NCBI GenBank assembly: GCA_945860865.1
Contig: CAMARW010000005.1
Location: 113,723 to 177,722 of the forward strand
Length of the DNA stretch: 64,000 nucleotides
Direction: 5' to 3'
From: Chitinophaga pinensis
Lineage (GTDB): Bacteria > Bacteroidota > Bacteroidia > UKL13-3
The notes under the pieces were generated by a model, which was not told the DNA's origin, did not search any database, and worked only from the letters and a program-made list of their open reading frames with translations. Both the position numbers and the translations under genes were made by a program. Of the stretch, positions 55,625 to 63,802 are shown piece after piece; position 1 is the stretch's first letter; every line of letters starts with the position of its first letter.

Positions 55625-58525
55625 TTATAAAACCAAATTAATGATTTTGCCTTTTACCAAAATTATTTTCTTAGGCGAATTTCCTGCTAACCATTTTAAG
55701 ATAATTTCATCGGCCAATACGGCTGCTTCAATTTCTGCTTGCGGCGCATCTAATGCAAACTCAATATTGGTGCGATGTTTACCGTTGATAGAAATAGGAT
55801 AGGAGAAACTAGATTCTATTAAGTAATCTGGATTAAAAACGGGATAATTTGCTTTGGTTATGCTTTCTTTTTCTCCCAAAATTTGCCACAATTCTTCAGC
55901 AATGTGGGGGGCATAAGGAGATAAGATAATGACTAAATCTTTTAAAACTTGGTAGTTATTGCATTTTAATTCGCTTAGTTCATTTACACAAATCATAAAC
56001 GTGCTTACGCTGGTATTAAAAGAAAAGTTTTCAATGTCTTCGGCTACTTTTTTTATCGCTTTATGCAATGCTTTTAAGGCCGGTTTGCTGGCTTCGGTTT
56101 GATCCAAGTGAAGGTTGCCATTGGCATCATAGAATAAGCGCCAAAGCTTTTTTAGAAACCTATGAACACCTTCAATGCCCTGTGTATTCCAAGGTTTACT
56201 TTGCTCTAGCGGACCTAAGAACATCTCGTACAAGCGCAATGTGTCTGCACCATATTGCTCTATTATAAAATCGGGTGTTACCACATTCCACTTCGATTTC
56301 GACATTTTCTCAATTTCCCAAGCACAAACATATTTTCCTTCTTCAAGCACAAATAAGGCTTCAGAAAAATCGTCGCGCCATTGTTTTAGAGCTTCAATAT
56401 TTAGCACATCATTTTCTACAAGGCTTACCTCTACATTTATTTTTACAACATTTATTTTGCTAAAATCAAAGCTTACTTTTTGATTGTGTTGCTGGTTAAA
56501 CTGTTCAAACAAAATAGGAATATTCTTAATTTTATCTTCCTCATTTATATATTTTTTAGAAGCAAAAAAGCTTATTTCTTTTGTTTCTCCGCGGTAACAA
56601 TCTACTCTAAAAACAAAATTACTTCTACCTTGAATCATTCCTTGGTTGATGAGTTTTTTTGCAGGCTCGTTTACCGGAATTAAACCTAAATCAAACAAGA
56701 ATTTGGTCCAAAATCTCACATACAATAAGTGTCCTGTGGCATGTTCGCTGCCACCTAAATAAATATCAACTTGTTGCCAATAGTTAAGGGCTTCTTTACT
56801 GGCAATTTCATTGGTATTTAGGGCATCCATATACCTTAAAAAATACCAACTACTGCCTGCCCAACCGGGCATGGTAGAAAGTTCATATTCATAGATTCCT
56901 TTGTATTTCCAGTCTTTGGCTCTGCCTAAAGGTGGCTCACCAGATTCTGTAGGTAAAAAGGTTTCAATGGCAGGCAAAACAAGCGGTAAATCTGATTCTT
57001 CGAGGGGGTAAGGAACATTGTTTTTATAATAAATAGGAATGGGTTCGCCCCAATATCTTTGTCGCCCAAAAATGGCATCTCTTAACCTAAAGTTTGTTTT
57101 ACCTTTTCCTAGTCCGCGAGCTTCAATTTCTTGAATGGCTTTCTTGATGGCTTTTTTTACACCCAATCCGTTTAAAAATCCCGAGTTAATACAATTGCCT
57201 TCTTTGGCATCAAAAGATGTTTCAGAATAATCATGTTTGGTATTGCCCTCAATAACGGGTAGAATAGGAAGATTAAAAAATTTGGCAAAAGCAAAATCTC
57301 TGCTATCATGCGCTGGCACGCCCATTACGGCACCAGTGCCATAACCTCCCAAAACATAATCGGCTACCCAAATAGGAATCTCATTGCCTGTAAAAGGGTG
57401 CACCGCATAGGCGCCGGTAAATTCGCCACTTACGCGCTTTACATCCGATTGTCTGTCTCGTTCGCTTCTGTTTTTGGATGCTTCAACATATTGCATTACC
57501 TCATCTATACGGTCTGGGGTAACCAATGCTTTCAACATCTCATGCTCTGGGGCAATAACTAAGAAACTTGCTCCAAAAACGGTATCTGGTCTGGTGGTAA
57601 AAACTTCAATATCAAAAGGCTGATCTTGCACTTTAAAATGCAAACTAGCACCCTGCGATTTGCCAATCCAATTGCGTTGCGATTCTTTTAAGCTTTCTGT
57701 CCAATCTAAATCATCTAGGTCGTGCAACAATCTATCGGCATAAGTTGTAATTCTAAGGCTCCATTGGTTCATTTTTTTGCGTTCAACCGGAAATCCTCCG
57801 CGCTCGCTTAGGCCATCTTTTACCTCGTCGTTACTTAAAACAGTGCCCATAGCCGGACACCAATTTACGTATGCCTCACTGAGGTAAGCCAATCTAAAAC
57901 CAAGTAATATTTTTTGTTGGTTTTCTTCAGAGAATGCCAACCACTGATCGGCAGAAAAAGGTGGATAATCAAATTCAATTCCACCGGTTAAAATACTGTC
58001 GTCGTTTCCTTTAAATCCTTCTTTGCTAAAAAGATTTACAAGGGTTTGTATAGGTTCAGCCTTATCTACAATGGGGTTGTACCAGCTATTAAACAACTGT
58101 AAAAATATCCATTGTGTCCACTTATAATAAGCCGGTTCAGAGGTTTTTACTTCTCTGCTCCAATCGTAACTAAAGCCAATTTTATCTAGCTGTTCGCGGT
58201 ATCTTTTTATGTTGTTTGCGGTGGTAATGGCAGGATGCTGCCCTGTTTGAATGGCATATTGTTCGGCAGGCAAACCAAAGGCATCATAACCCATTGGGTG
58301 CAAAACATTATACCCTTTTAAACGCTTAAACCTGCTGTAAATATCGCTAGCAATATAACCCAATGGATGCCCAACGTGCAATCCTGCACCACTTGGGTAC
58401 GGAAACATATCTAATACGTAAAATTTAGGTTTGGTATAATCTTCTTTTACTTCATTAATTTTATTTTCTTGCCAAAACTGTTGCCATTTGGCTTCAATGT
58501 TATTGTGGTTATATTCTTTACTCAT
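55625..58525 (-). CDS. leuS: Leucyl-tRNA synthetase
   Basis: The 966-residue class Ia synthetase has the HIGH-like motif PSGAGLHVGHPLGY near residue 45, the CP1 editing domain with TTRPDTVFGASF, WYFLRYMDALN, and the KMSKSKWNVV motif near residue 720. The segment between LINQGMIQGRSNFVF and KMSKSK is unusually long (about 100 residues) and represents an enlarged leucine-specific-type insertion. It charges tRNA-Leu. It is monocistronic, reading toward the surface-protein gene. Confidence 0.96.
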   Translation of the reverse strand: MSKEYNHNNIEAKWQQFWQENKINEVKEDYTKPKFYVLDMFPYPSGAGLHVGHPLGYIASDIYSRFKRLKGYNVLHPMGYDAFGLPAEQYAIQTGQHPAITTANNIKRYREQLDKIGFSYDWSREVKTSEPAYYKWTQWIFLQLFNSWYNPIVDKAEPIQTLVNLFSKEGFKGNDDSILTGGIEFDYPPFSADQWLAFSEENQQKILLGFRLAYLSEAYVNWCPAMGTVLSNDEVKDGLSERGGFPVERKKMNQWSLRITTYADRLLHDLDDLDWTESLKESQRNWIGKSQGASLHFKVQDQPFDIEVFTTRPDTVFGASFLVIAPEHEMLKALVTPDRIDEVMQYVEASKNRSERDRQSDVKRVSGEFTGAYAVHPFTGNEIPIWVADYVLGGYGTGAVMGVPAHDSRDFAFAKFFNLPILPVIEGNTKHDYSETSFDAKEGNCINSGFLNGLGVKKAIKKAIQEIEARGLGKGKTNFRLRDAIFGRQRYWGEPIPIYYKNNVPYPLEESDLPLVLPAIETFLPTESGEPPLGRAKDWKYKGIYEYELSTMPGWAGSSWYFLRYMDALNTNEIASKEALNYWQQVDIYLGGSEHATGHLLYVRFWTKFLFDLGLIPVNEPAKKLINQGMIQGRSNFVFRVDCYRGETKEISFFASKKYINEEDKIKNIPILFEQFNQQHNQKVSFDFSKINVVKINVEVSLVENDVLNIEALKQWRDDFSEALFVLEEGKYVCAWEIEKMSKSKWNVVTPDFIIEQYGADTLRLYEMFLGPLEQSKPWNTQGIEGVHRFLKKLWRLFYDANGNLHLDQTEASKPALKALHKAIKKVAEDIENFSFNTSVSTFMICVNELSELKCNNYQVLKDLVIILSPYAPHIAEELWQILGEKESITKANYPVFNPDYLIESSFSYPISINGKHRTNIEFALDAPQAEIEAAVLADEIILKWLAGNSPKKIILVKGKIINLVL

Positions 58526-58588
58526 ATATTTTTTTGGTTCGACCCCAAACTTAGTTAAAATTTATTTTGATCTGTATTTAAAAGTCTG

Positions 58589-58619
58589 CAAAAATAGACG
58601 GCTAGGCATGCTTTTCCAA
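58589..58619 (-). promoter_or_regulatory. Promoter of leuS
   Basis: On the minus strand TTG (58619-58617), a 20-base spacer and TATTTTTG (58596-58589) approximate the Bacteroidota consensus. The leuS ATG is 63 bases downstream, leaving a leader of about 55 bases. Confidence 0.55.
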
Positions 58620-58638
58620 AGTTGTGGTTTAAATAATC

Positions 58639-58668
58639 TTGTATGCTTGTAATTCCGCTTTAAATTTG
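58639..58668 (+). promoter_or_regulatory. Promoter of ftsX operon
   Basis: TTG at 58639-58641, a 19-base spacer and TAAATTTG at 58661-58668 match the consensus exactly. The ftsX ATG is 17 bases after the -7 box, so the leader is very short. Confidence 0.72.
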
Positions 58669-58685
58669 TTGCATAAATAGCAATA

Positions 58686-59552
58686 ATGGTGAGCACAACA
58701 ATTAAGCGCAAGAAAAAATTTAGTTATGCCTTTTCAATTATTAGCATTGCCATGGTGCTGCTAATGATGGGTTTGTTTGGATTTTTAGTTTTGGCCAGTC
58801 AAAATATGGAAACATATTTAAAAGAAAACATGGTTGTTCAGGTTTTTTTTGATGCAGATGCCAGTATGGAGGAGGTAGCTAAGGTTCAGCAGGCTATAGT
58901 GGTTGAGCCCTATTTAAAAAGCATTACCTATGTTTCAAAAGAGCAGGCTGCTAAAGAATTTAGCAACGAGCTGGGACAAGATTTCGTGAATTTCTTAGGC
59001 TTTAATCCATTAATGGCCTCTTTTCAAATTAAGTTAAATCAAGAATATAACACGCCAGCAGGTTTGTTATTTATAGAACAATCTTTGCGCAACCATGCCA
59101 AAGTGAGCGAAGTAAGTTACCACCAAAATGCCTATGATTTAGCCCAAAAGAATGTACAAAGCATTGCCCTTATTTTTGTATTTTTAGCTGCTATATTTGG
59201 CATCATTGCTATAGTTTTAATTCACAATACCGTTAGGTTAAACCTTTATGCGCAGAGATTTATTATTAAAAGTATGCAATTAGTAGGTGCTAAACCCTGG
59301 TTTATAACCAAACCTTTTGTGTGGCAAGGAATTAAAAACGGATTTTGGGGTTGGGTAATTGCCTGGGTTTTATTGGTTAACCTAAATCAATTTTTACCAC
59401 TTATTTTTCCAGAATGGGCTTTGTTTAATAGGGCAGAAGCATTGGGTTTATTATATGTTGGCTTATTAATTTTAGGCCTACTAATAAGTATGAGTAGCAG
59501 TTTTTTTACCACACGAAAATACCTGTACAAGCGTTTAGAAGATTTATATTAA
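58686..59552 (+). CDS. ftsX: Cell division protein FtsX
   Basis: This 288-residue protein has the FtsX layout: one N-terminal helix (about 15-36), an extracytoplasmic domain (about 40-155) beginning MVVQVFFDADASMEEV, and three C-terminal helices. The ECD ends in VSYHQNAYDLAQKN. FtsX with the ATPase FtsE controls peptidoglycan hydrolases at division. No ftsE is in the window. It heads a run ftsX-DUF3098-uppP-truB common in Bacteroidota, behind a consensus promoter. Confidence 0.92.
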   Translation: MVSTTIKRKKKFSYAFSIISIAMVLLMMGLFGFLVLASQNMETYLKENMVVQVFFDADASMEEVAKVQQAIVVEPYLKSITYVSKEQAAKEFSNELGQDFVNFLGFNPLMASFQIKLNQEYNTPAGLLFIEQSLRNHAKVSEVSYHQNAYDLAQKNVQSIALIFVFLAAIFGIIAIVLIHNTVRLNLYAQRFIIKSMQLVGAKPWFITKPFVWQGIKNGFWGWVIAWVLLVNLNQFLPLIFPEWALFNRAEALGLLYVGLLILGLLISMSSSFFTTRKYLYKRLEDLY

Positions 59553-59607
59553 ACCGCGTTGAGAGATATTATTTTTAATTTTAAAAGATAAGTTGAATAT
59601 TGCACAC

Positions 59608-59844
59608 ATGAGTAAAGATAGATTAAGCACAAAAAAAGAGGTTCAAACTCCCGCTAATTTTGTATTTGGCAAAGAGAATTACATTTTAATGATAGCCAGT
59701 GTGGCTATCGTTTTTATTGGATTTGCGCTGATGACAGGCACCGAAGATATTTTTGATTTTCGTAAATTAACCTTGGCGCCCATTGTTGTTTTATTTGGAT
59801 TTGTGGTTGGTATTTTTGCAATAATGCGTAAACCAAAAGCCTAA
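59608..59844 (+). CDS. DUF3098 small membrane protein
   Basis: From ATG 59608 this gives 78 residues: a polar start ([20 protein letters not shown]) and two transmembrane helices (about 26-45 and 56-74). The pattern [20 protein letters not shown] ... [10 protein letters not shown] is DUF3098, a Bacteroidota family of unknown function always between ftsX and uppP. A TTG at 59593 would add five residues. It is 2 bases before uppP. Confidence 0.85.
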   Translation: MSKDRLSTKKEVQTPANFVFGKENYILMIASVAIVFIGFALMTGTEDIFDFRKLTLAPIVVLFGFVVGIFAIMRKPKA

Positions 59845-59846
59845 AT

Positions 59847-60647
59847 ATGAACTTTTTTCAGGCTGTTATCCTTGCCATTATTGAAGGGATTACAGAATAT
59901 TTGCCTGTATCATCAACCGGGCATATGATTATAGCTTCTTCTATCATGGGCATTGCCAGTGATGAATTTGTTAAAATGTTTACCGTTGCCATACAGTTTG
60001 GAGCCATCCTCTCTGTGATTGTTTTATACTGGAAACGTTTTTTACAATCCTTTAACTTCTACTATAAACTTTTAGTGGCTTTTATACCAGCTGCTGTCTT
60101 GGGTTTTTTGCTCAACGATTACATTGATGCCATGCTAGAAAATGTAATCGTAGTAGCTGTTTCTCTGCTGCTAGGTGGTGTTGTTTTACTTTTTGTAGAT
60201 AAGTGGTTTGCGGCTAACGAAAATCAATCTGAGGAGGTAACTTATCCCAAGGCTTTAACCATAGGTTTTTTTCAGGTTATTGCCATGATTCCGGGTGTTT
60301 CTCGCTCGGCAGCAACTATTATTGGGGGTTTAAGTCAAAAGTTAACCCGACAAGCGGCGGCAGAGTTTTCGTTCTTTTTGGCTGTGCCAACTATGTTTGC
60401 GGCTACCGCTTACAAAATGCTTAAATACTATCTTGCAGGTGGTTTTAGCACAGCAGACTTTGGCTCACAATTGCAGGTATTACTCATTGGTAATGTTGTG
60501 GCCTTTATTGTTGCTATGATTGCTATTAAGGGCTTTATTAGCTTTTTAACAAAAAATGGTTTTAAAGTTTTTGGCTGGTATAGAATTGTAGTTGGATTGG
60601 TGATATTAGTGCTACATTTTATGGGCTACAACCTGCAAATAATATAA
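59847..60647 (+). CDS. uppP: Undecaprenyl-diphosphate phosphatase
   Basis: This 266-residue polytopic membrane enzyme recycles undecaprenyl diphosphate for peptidoglycan and O-antigen synthesis. It has [19 protein letters not shown] at the start (Glu-rich catalytic region) and [19 protein letters not shown] (PGxSRS) in the middle, both signature sites of UppP/BacA. Length is standard. It follows DUF3098 by 2 bases and truB starts 5 bases after it. Confidence 0.96.
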   Translation: MNFFQAVILAIIEGITEYLPVSSTGHMIIASSIMGIASDEFVKMFTVAIQFGAILSVIVLYWKRFLQSFNFYYKLLVAFIPAAVLGFLLNDYIDAMLENVIVVAVSLLLGGVVLLFVDKWFAANENQSEEVTYPKALTIGFFQVIAMIPGVSRSAATIIGGLSQKLTRQAAAEFSFFLAVPTMFAATAYKMLKYYLAGGFSTADFGSQLQVLLIGNVVAFIVAMIAIKGFISFLTKNGFKVFGWYRIVVGLVILVLHFMGYNLQII

Positions 60648-60652
60648 TTAAT

Positions 60653-61396
60653 TTGAAAGATTTATTGGATTTAGAAACGGGCGCGGTTTTGCGTGTGTAT
60701 AAGCCATACACCTGGACCAGCTTTGATGTAACTAAAAAAATTCAACGTTTAGTTTTGCGTAAGCTAGCTAGAATGCCCAAGCCTAAAGATGGCATTAAGC
60801 GCAAAGTAAAGGTAGGGCATGCTGGCACCTTAGACCCACTAGCCACCGGATTATTAATTGTATGTGTAGGTAAAGAAACCAAAAATATTGAACAATACAT
60901 GGGCATGCCCAAAACCTACACGGGTGCTTTTTATTTGGGTGCTACAAGACCTAGCTATGACAAAGAAACGGAGGTAACAGAAGTGTTTGCCACTGCTGAT
61001 ATTTCCACAGATGCAATTTACGCTACAGCCCAAAAATTAACGGGCGCTTTGAGCCAAGTACCTCCTTTGTTTTCTGCCATACAAAAAGATGGCGTTCGTG
61101 CTTATGAGTTGGCTAGGGCAGGAGCGAAGGTAGAATTAGCAGCCAGAAATGTAATGGTGCATTCATTTGAAATTACAGCCATCGCATTACCCTTGGTATA
61201 CTTTAAAATAACTTGTAGCAAGGGAACTTATATTAGATCTTTGGCTAGAGATTTTGGAGAATTATTAAATAATGGTGCCTACTTGGATAGTTTATGCAGA
61301 ACAGATATTGGAAATTTTAGCTTAAACGAGGCATTTACCCTAGATGAATTGGCTGAAACTTTTGGCGAAGACTTAAGTAGACGTCAAAAAAAATAA
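60653..61396 (+). CDS. truB: tRNA pseudouridine-55 synthase
   Basis: The 247-residue protein (TTG start at 60653) makes pseudouridine 55 in the T loop of tRNAs. It shows VYKPYTWTSFDVTKKIQ, VGHAGTLDPLATGLLIV with catalytic Asp61, GAFYLGATRPSYD, and QVPPLFSAIQKDGVRAYELA plus CSKGTYIRSLARDFG. A C-terminal PUA domain is absent or very short, as in other short TruB proteins. It closes the ftsX run, 5 bases after uppP. Confidence 0.96.
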   Translation: MKDLLDLETGAVLRVYKPYTWTSFDVTKKIQRLVLRKLARMPKPKDGIKRKVKVGHAGTLDPLATGLLIVCVGKETKNIEQYMGMPKTYTGAFYLGATRPSYDKETEVTEVFATADISTDAIYATAQKLTGALSQVPPLFSAIQKDGVRAYELARAGAKVELAARNVMVHSFEITAIALPLVYFKITCSKGTYIRSLARDFGELLNNGAYLDSLCRTDIGNFSLNEAFTLDELAETFGEDLSRRQKK

Positions 61397-61455
61397 ATTA
61401 TTTATATTGGTTTTCAGTAAGCTAAGAAATAAGTTTAAAATAAATTAGAAAACGT

Positions 61456-61485
61456 TTGCGAGATAAATTTATAAGGATATCTTTG
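61456..61485 (+). promoter_or_regulatory. Promoter of tRNA-Lys
   Basis: TTG at 61456-61458, a 19-base spacer and TATCTTTG at 61478-61485 match the Bacteroidota consensus exactly. The tRNA starts 41 bases after the -7 box, and the following GCACCCC is similar to the tRNA-Val promoter. Confidence 0.8.
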
Positions 61486-61525
61486 CACCCCGTTACACGT
61501 CAACATAACGTTAACATTGTAACAA

Positions 61526-61598
61526 GATTCTGTAGCTCAGCTGGTAGAGCATTACACTTTTAATGTAGGGGTCCTGGGTTCGAATCCCAGCGGGATCA
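61526..61598 (+). tRNA. tRNA-Lys (anticodon TTT)
   Basis: The 73-base cloverleaf has acceptor arms GATTCTG and CGGGATC (two G-T pairs), D arm GCTCAGCTGGTAGAGC, anticodon stem TTACA/TGTAG with loop CTTTTAA (anticodon TTT at 61559-61561) and T arm CTGGGTTCGAATCCCAG. CCA is not encoded. Confidence 0.95.
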
Positions 61599-61624
61599 CA
61601 AAACGACTAACCAAAGTCACACAT

Positions 61625-61659
61625 AGCCGCTCAAGTTTCAATACTAGAGCGGCTTTTTT
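61625..61659 (+). terminator. Terminator of tRNA-Lys
   Basis: AGCCGCTC at 61625-61632 and GAGCGGCT at 61647-61654 form an 8-base perfect stem with a 14-base loop, followed by a run of T to 61659. Confidence 0.82.
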
Positions 61660-62009
61660 GTTTCTGTGAGTATTTCGGATAGAGAACTATAGATTTGTCG
61701 CTCTAATTCCCTTAAACTCCAATTATTTGAAATAGATTCTATTTCGTAAAAATTCCGCTCGTCAATATTATTTACCCTCATTAAAACAAGATAATGAGAC
61801 CAACTCAATTTCAATTGCGCATGCACTGTCTGCGCAATTGAATAGGTAATATAAAATTACCGCATCTGTTCCAAATTTCGTTTCGAAAAACCTTTGCCAA
61901 ATTCTTCTGAGAGCTTTTTTGACAGCTCTGAAAATAAATATTTACCGTATGCTGCACGTTCGTTTCCATTCTGCTCTTCTTCAACTATACTTTTGCCTAT
62001 ATTAAAATT
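61644..62009 (-). pseudogene. yhcG: Remnant of a YhcG/DUF1016-type nuclease gene
   Basis: Minus-strand codons from 62009 read NFNIGKSIVEEEQNG, then ERAAYGKYLFSELSKKL, EEFGKGFSKRNLEQMR, which are N-terminal YhcG (DUF1016_N) motifs, then hit a TAA (61859-61857) and continue in the same frame with FYITYSIAQTV, KLSWSHYLVLMRV, ERNFYEIESI and NWSLRELERQIYSSL, the next DUF1016 segment. The frame ends at a stop at 61646-61644, inside the tRNA-Lys terminator area. The start of the N-terminal domain and the whole C-terminal PD-(D/E)XK domain are missing. It is clearly broken: one in-frame stop and loss of both ends. YhcG-type proteins often accompany restriction systems. Confidence 0.82.
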
Positions 62010-62238
62010 GGAGGCCTTACAATATTACTAGCGTAAAAGTTATAATGAACTTGCAGTAATTTGTAATACACTCATTTTTTATAAAACAGAAAAATCGCTT
62101 TTAAAAAAACTTTAGATGTGTGCCTAGACCAACTTTAATCCCGCCTAAGAGAGTTTAGTTAATAAATATTAAAATTTCAACTAACATATTAGCTATTTTA
62201 CGCATAAAATACTATTATTGTGTAATATATTAGCTATT
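62010..62238. other. 229-base region between yhcG remnant and hipB
   Basis: No gene or promoter with a full consensus is evident. It contains two copies of a 12-base repeat (see the repeat feature), the second close to the hipB ATG. The rest is AT-rich with no recognisable remnant of other genes. Confidence 0.5.
62186..62238 (+). repeat. Direct repeat, candidate hip operator
   Basis: ATATTAGCTATT occurs exactly at 62186-62197 and at 62227-62238, the start positions 41 bases apart. Each copy contains the palindrome TAGCTA. The second copy abuts the chosen hipB ATG at 62239. This placement fits operator sites bound by the HipB-type antitoxin for autoregulation, which is inference from family behaviour. 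Confidence 0.55.
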
Positions 62239-62529
62239 ATGACAAAGTTTGGACAGGATAAAAAACCGTTTGATGTTTTAAAAGACTTAGCAGAAAAGCA
62301 CAAAGTGCTGAGAAAGGCAATAGGTTTAACTCAAAGTGAAATGGCTAAACGTTCGGGTGTATCTTTAGGTAGTTTAAAACGTTTTGAACTTTCTGGACAA
62401 ATTTCTTTAGAATCTATGCTCAAATTAGCACAAGTGATCAATCGAATAGGTGATTTTGAATTAGTTTTTAATGAAAACGATGACCTTAAAAATATTGACA
62501 AACTTTTTAGTGATAGAACTCGAAATTAG
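62239..62529 (+). CDS. hipB: HipB-like antitoxin / XRE-type transcription regulator
   Basis: From ATG 62239 this 96-residue protein has an XRE-type helix-turn-helix at about 26-75 (LRKAIGLTQSEMAKRSGVSL and GSLKRFELSGQISLESML) preceded by a 25-residue Lys-rich arm. A TTG at 62218 would add seven residues and overlap the second repeat. It lies 3 bases before hipA, the usual antitoxin-toxin order, and should neutralise HipA and repress its own operon. Repeated sites upstream support this. Confidence 0.88.
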   Translation: MTKFGQDKKPFDVLKDLAEKHKVLRKAIGLTQSEMAKRSGVSLGSLKRFELSGQISLESMLKLAQVINRIGDFELVFNENDDLKNIDKLFSDRTRN

Positions 62530-62532
62530 AAT

Positions 62533-63756
62533 ATGGAATCGATAAAAAAAATCATTGTTTCCATTCAATTTAATAAAAGTGAAATGGAGTTAGGGGAATT
62601 AGTAATTGGTGGGCGAGATATTTATTTTAAATATTTTACCGACTTTATTGCTAAAGGCATTGAAATATCGCCATTAAAATTAAAACTACAGAAGGATATA
62701 TTTAAAGCAGATGCCAGGCCATTTGATGGTTTGCATGGTGTATTTGCCGATTCCCTGCCAGATGGTTGGGGAACACTATTATTAGACAGAGCTTTAACAG
62801 CAAAGGGAATTGATATTAGTAAAATAAACATGCTTGATCGATTGGCATTTGTGGGAAGTAATGGGGCAGGGGCATTAATTTACAAACCTGAAATTGACCA
62901 AGAAAGGCATAAAGAATTAAAATTTGAATTAGATGATATTGCTATTGCGTCGCATCAAATTCTTACTGGAACCTATACAGAAATATTGGATGAATTATAT
63001 TTATTAGGTGGATCCTCAGGTGGAGCTCGACCCAAAATATTAGTAGGATACAACCCCAAAACAGAACATATCATAGCCAATGAAAAAGTGTTGCCAATTG
63101 GTTATGAGCATTGGCTTATTAAATTTCCGTCATCTTTTGACAGACCCGATATTGCACATATAGAATATGCTTATTATCAAATGGCAATAGACGCTGGGAT
63201 TGAAATGAGTGAATGTAAACTTTTTAAAGGCAAATCTGGCCAAGCATATTTTGGTACAAAGCGTTTTGATAGAATTGGTAATAATCGATTGCATATGCAT
63301 TCAGCCGCCGGTATAATGCATGATAATTTTAGATTAAGCAATTTAGATTATGGAAATGTAATGGATTGTGCTTTTAGACTTGAACGCGATGTGCGCGCTT
63401 ACGAAAAAATATTGCGTTTAGCAGCATTTAATGTTTTTGCTCACAATAGAGATGACCACAGTAAAAATATTTCTTTTTTAATGGATGAAAATGGAATTTG
63501 GAAGGTTGCTCCTGCATATGACTTAACTTTTTCGAGTTCTAGCCATGGAATGCACAGCACTATGGTAAACGGGGAGAGTGCCAAACCTTCCAAATTACAT
63601 CTTTTAGAATTAGCTAATTATTTTAAAATAAAGAACGCTAGCAGTATAATTGATCATGTTCAATCTGTAATTTATGATTGGAAAGTTTATGCTAATCAAT
63701 GCCATGTAAGTAATGATTCTAAAAACAGAATAGAAAAAGTAATAGGCAAAAATTAA
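62533..63756 (+). CDS. hipA: HipA-type serine/threonine kinase toxin
   Basis: The 407-residue protein has the N-terminal couple_hipA domain (about 1-105: SPLKLKLQ, GVFADSLPDGWGTLLLDR) and the HipA kinase core: Gly-rich loop LGGSSGGARPK (158-168, with Lys168 and Ser161/162 available for autophosphorylation), HNRDDHSKN with catalytic Asp307, and APAYDLTF with the metal-binding Asp330. It is intact and full length. HipA kinases phosphorylate aminoacyl-tRNA synthetases such as GltX or TrpS and slow growth; the target here is unknown. Confidence 0.93.
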   Translation: MESIKKIIVSIQFNKSEMELGELVIGGRDIYFKYFTDFIAKGIEISPLKLKLQKDIFKADARPFDGLHGVFADSLPDGWGTLLLDRALTAKGIDISKINMLDRLAFVGSNGAGALIYKPEIDQERHKELKFELDDIAIASHQILTGTYTEILDELYLLGGSSGGARPKILVGYNPKTEHIIANEKVLPIGYEHWLIKFPSSFDRPDIAHIEYAYYQMAIDAGIEMSECKLFKGKSGQAYFGTKRFDRIGNNRLHMHSAAGIMHDNFRLSNLDYGNVMDCAFRLERDVRAYEKILRLAAFNVFAHNRDDHSKNISFLMDENGIWKVAPAYDLTFSSSSHGMHSTMVNGESAKPSKLHLLELANYFKIKNASSIIDHVQSVIYDWKVYANQCHVSNDSKNRIEKVIGKN

Positions 63757-63802
63757 TAATATTCACAAAACAAACTCACCTCAAATAGCTTTTTTAGCGA
63801 GG

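Noticed and set aside
61644..61826. Independent 60-residue minus-strand gene
   Set aside because: The sequence is an internal piece of DUF1016/YhcG (SWSHYLVLM, NWSLRELERQ), and matching upstream segments continue in the same frame across a TAA, so it is part of a pseudogene.
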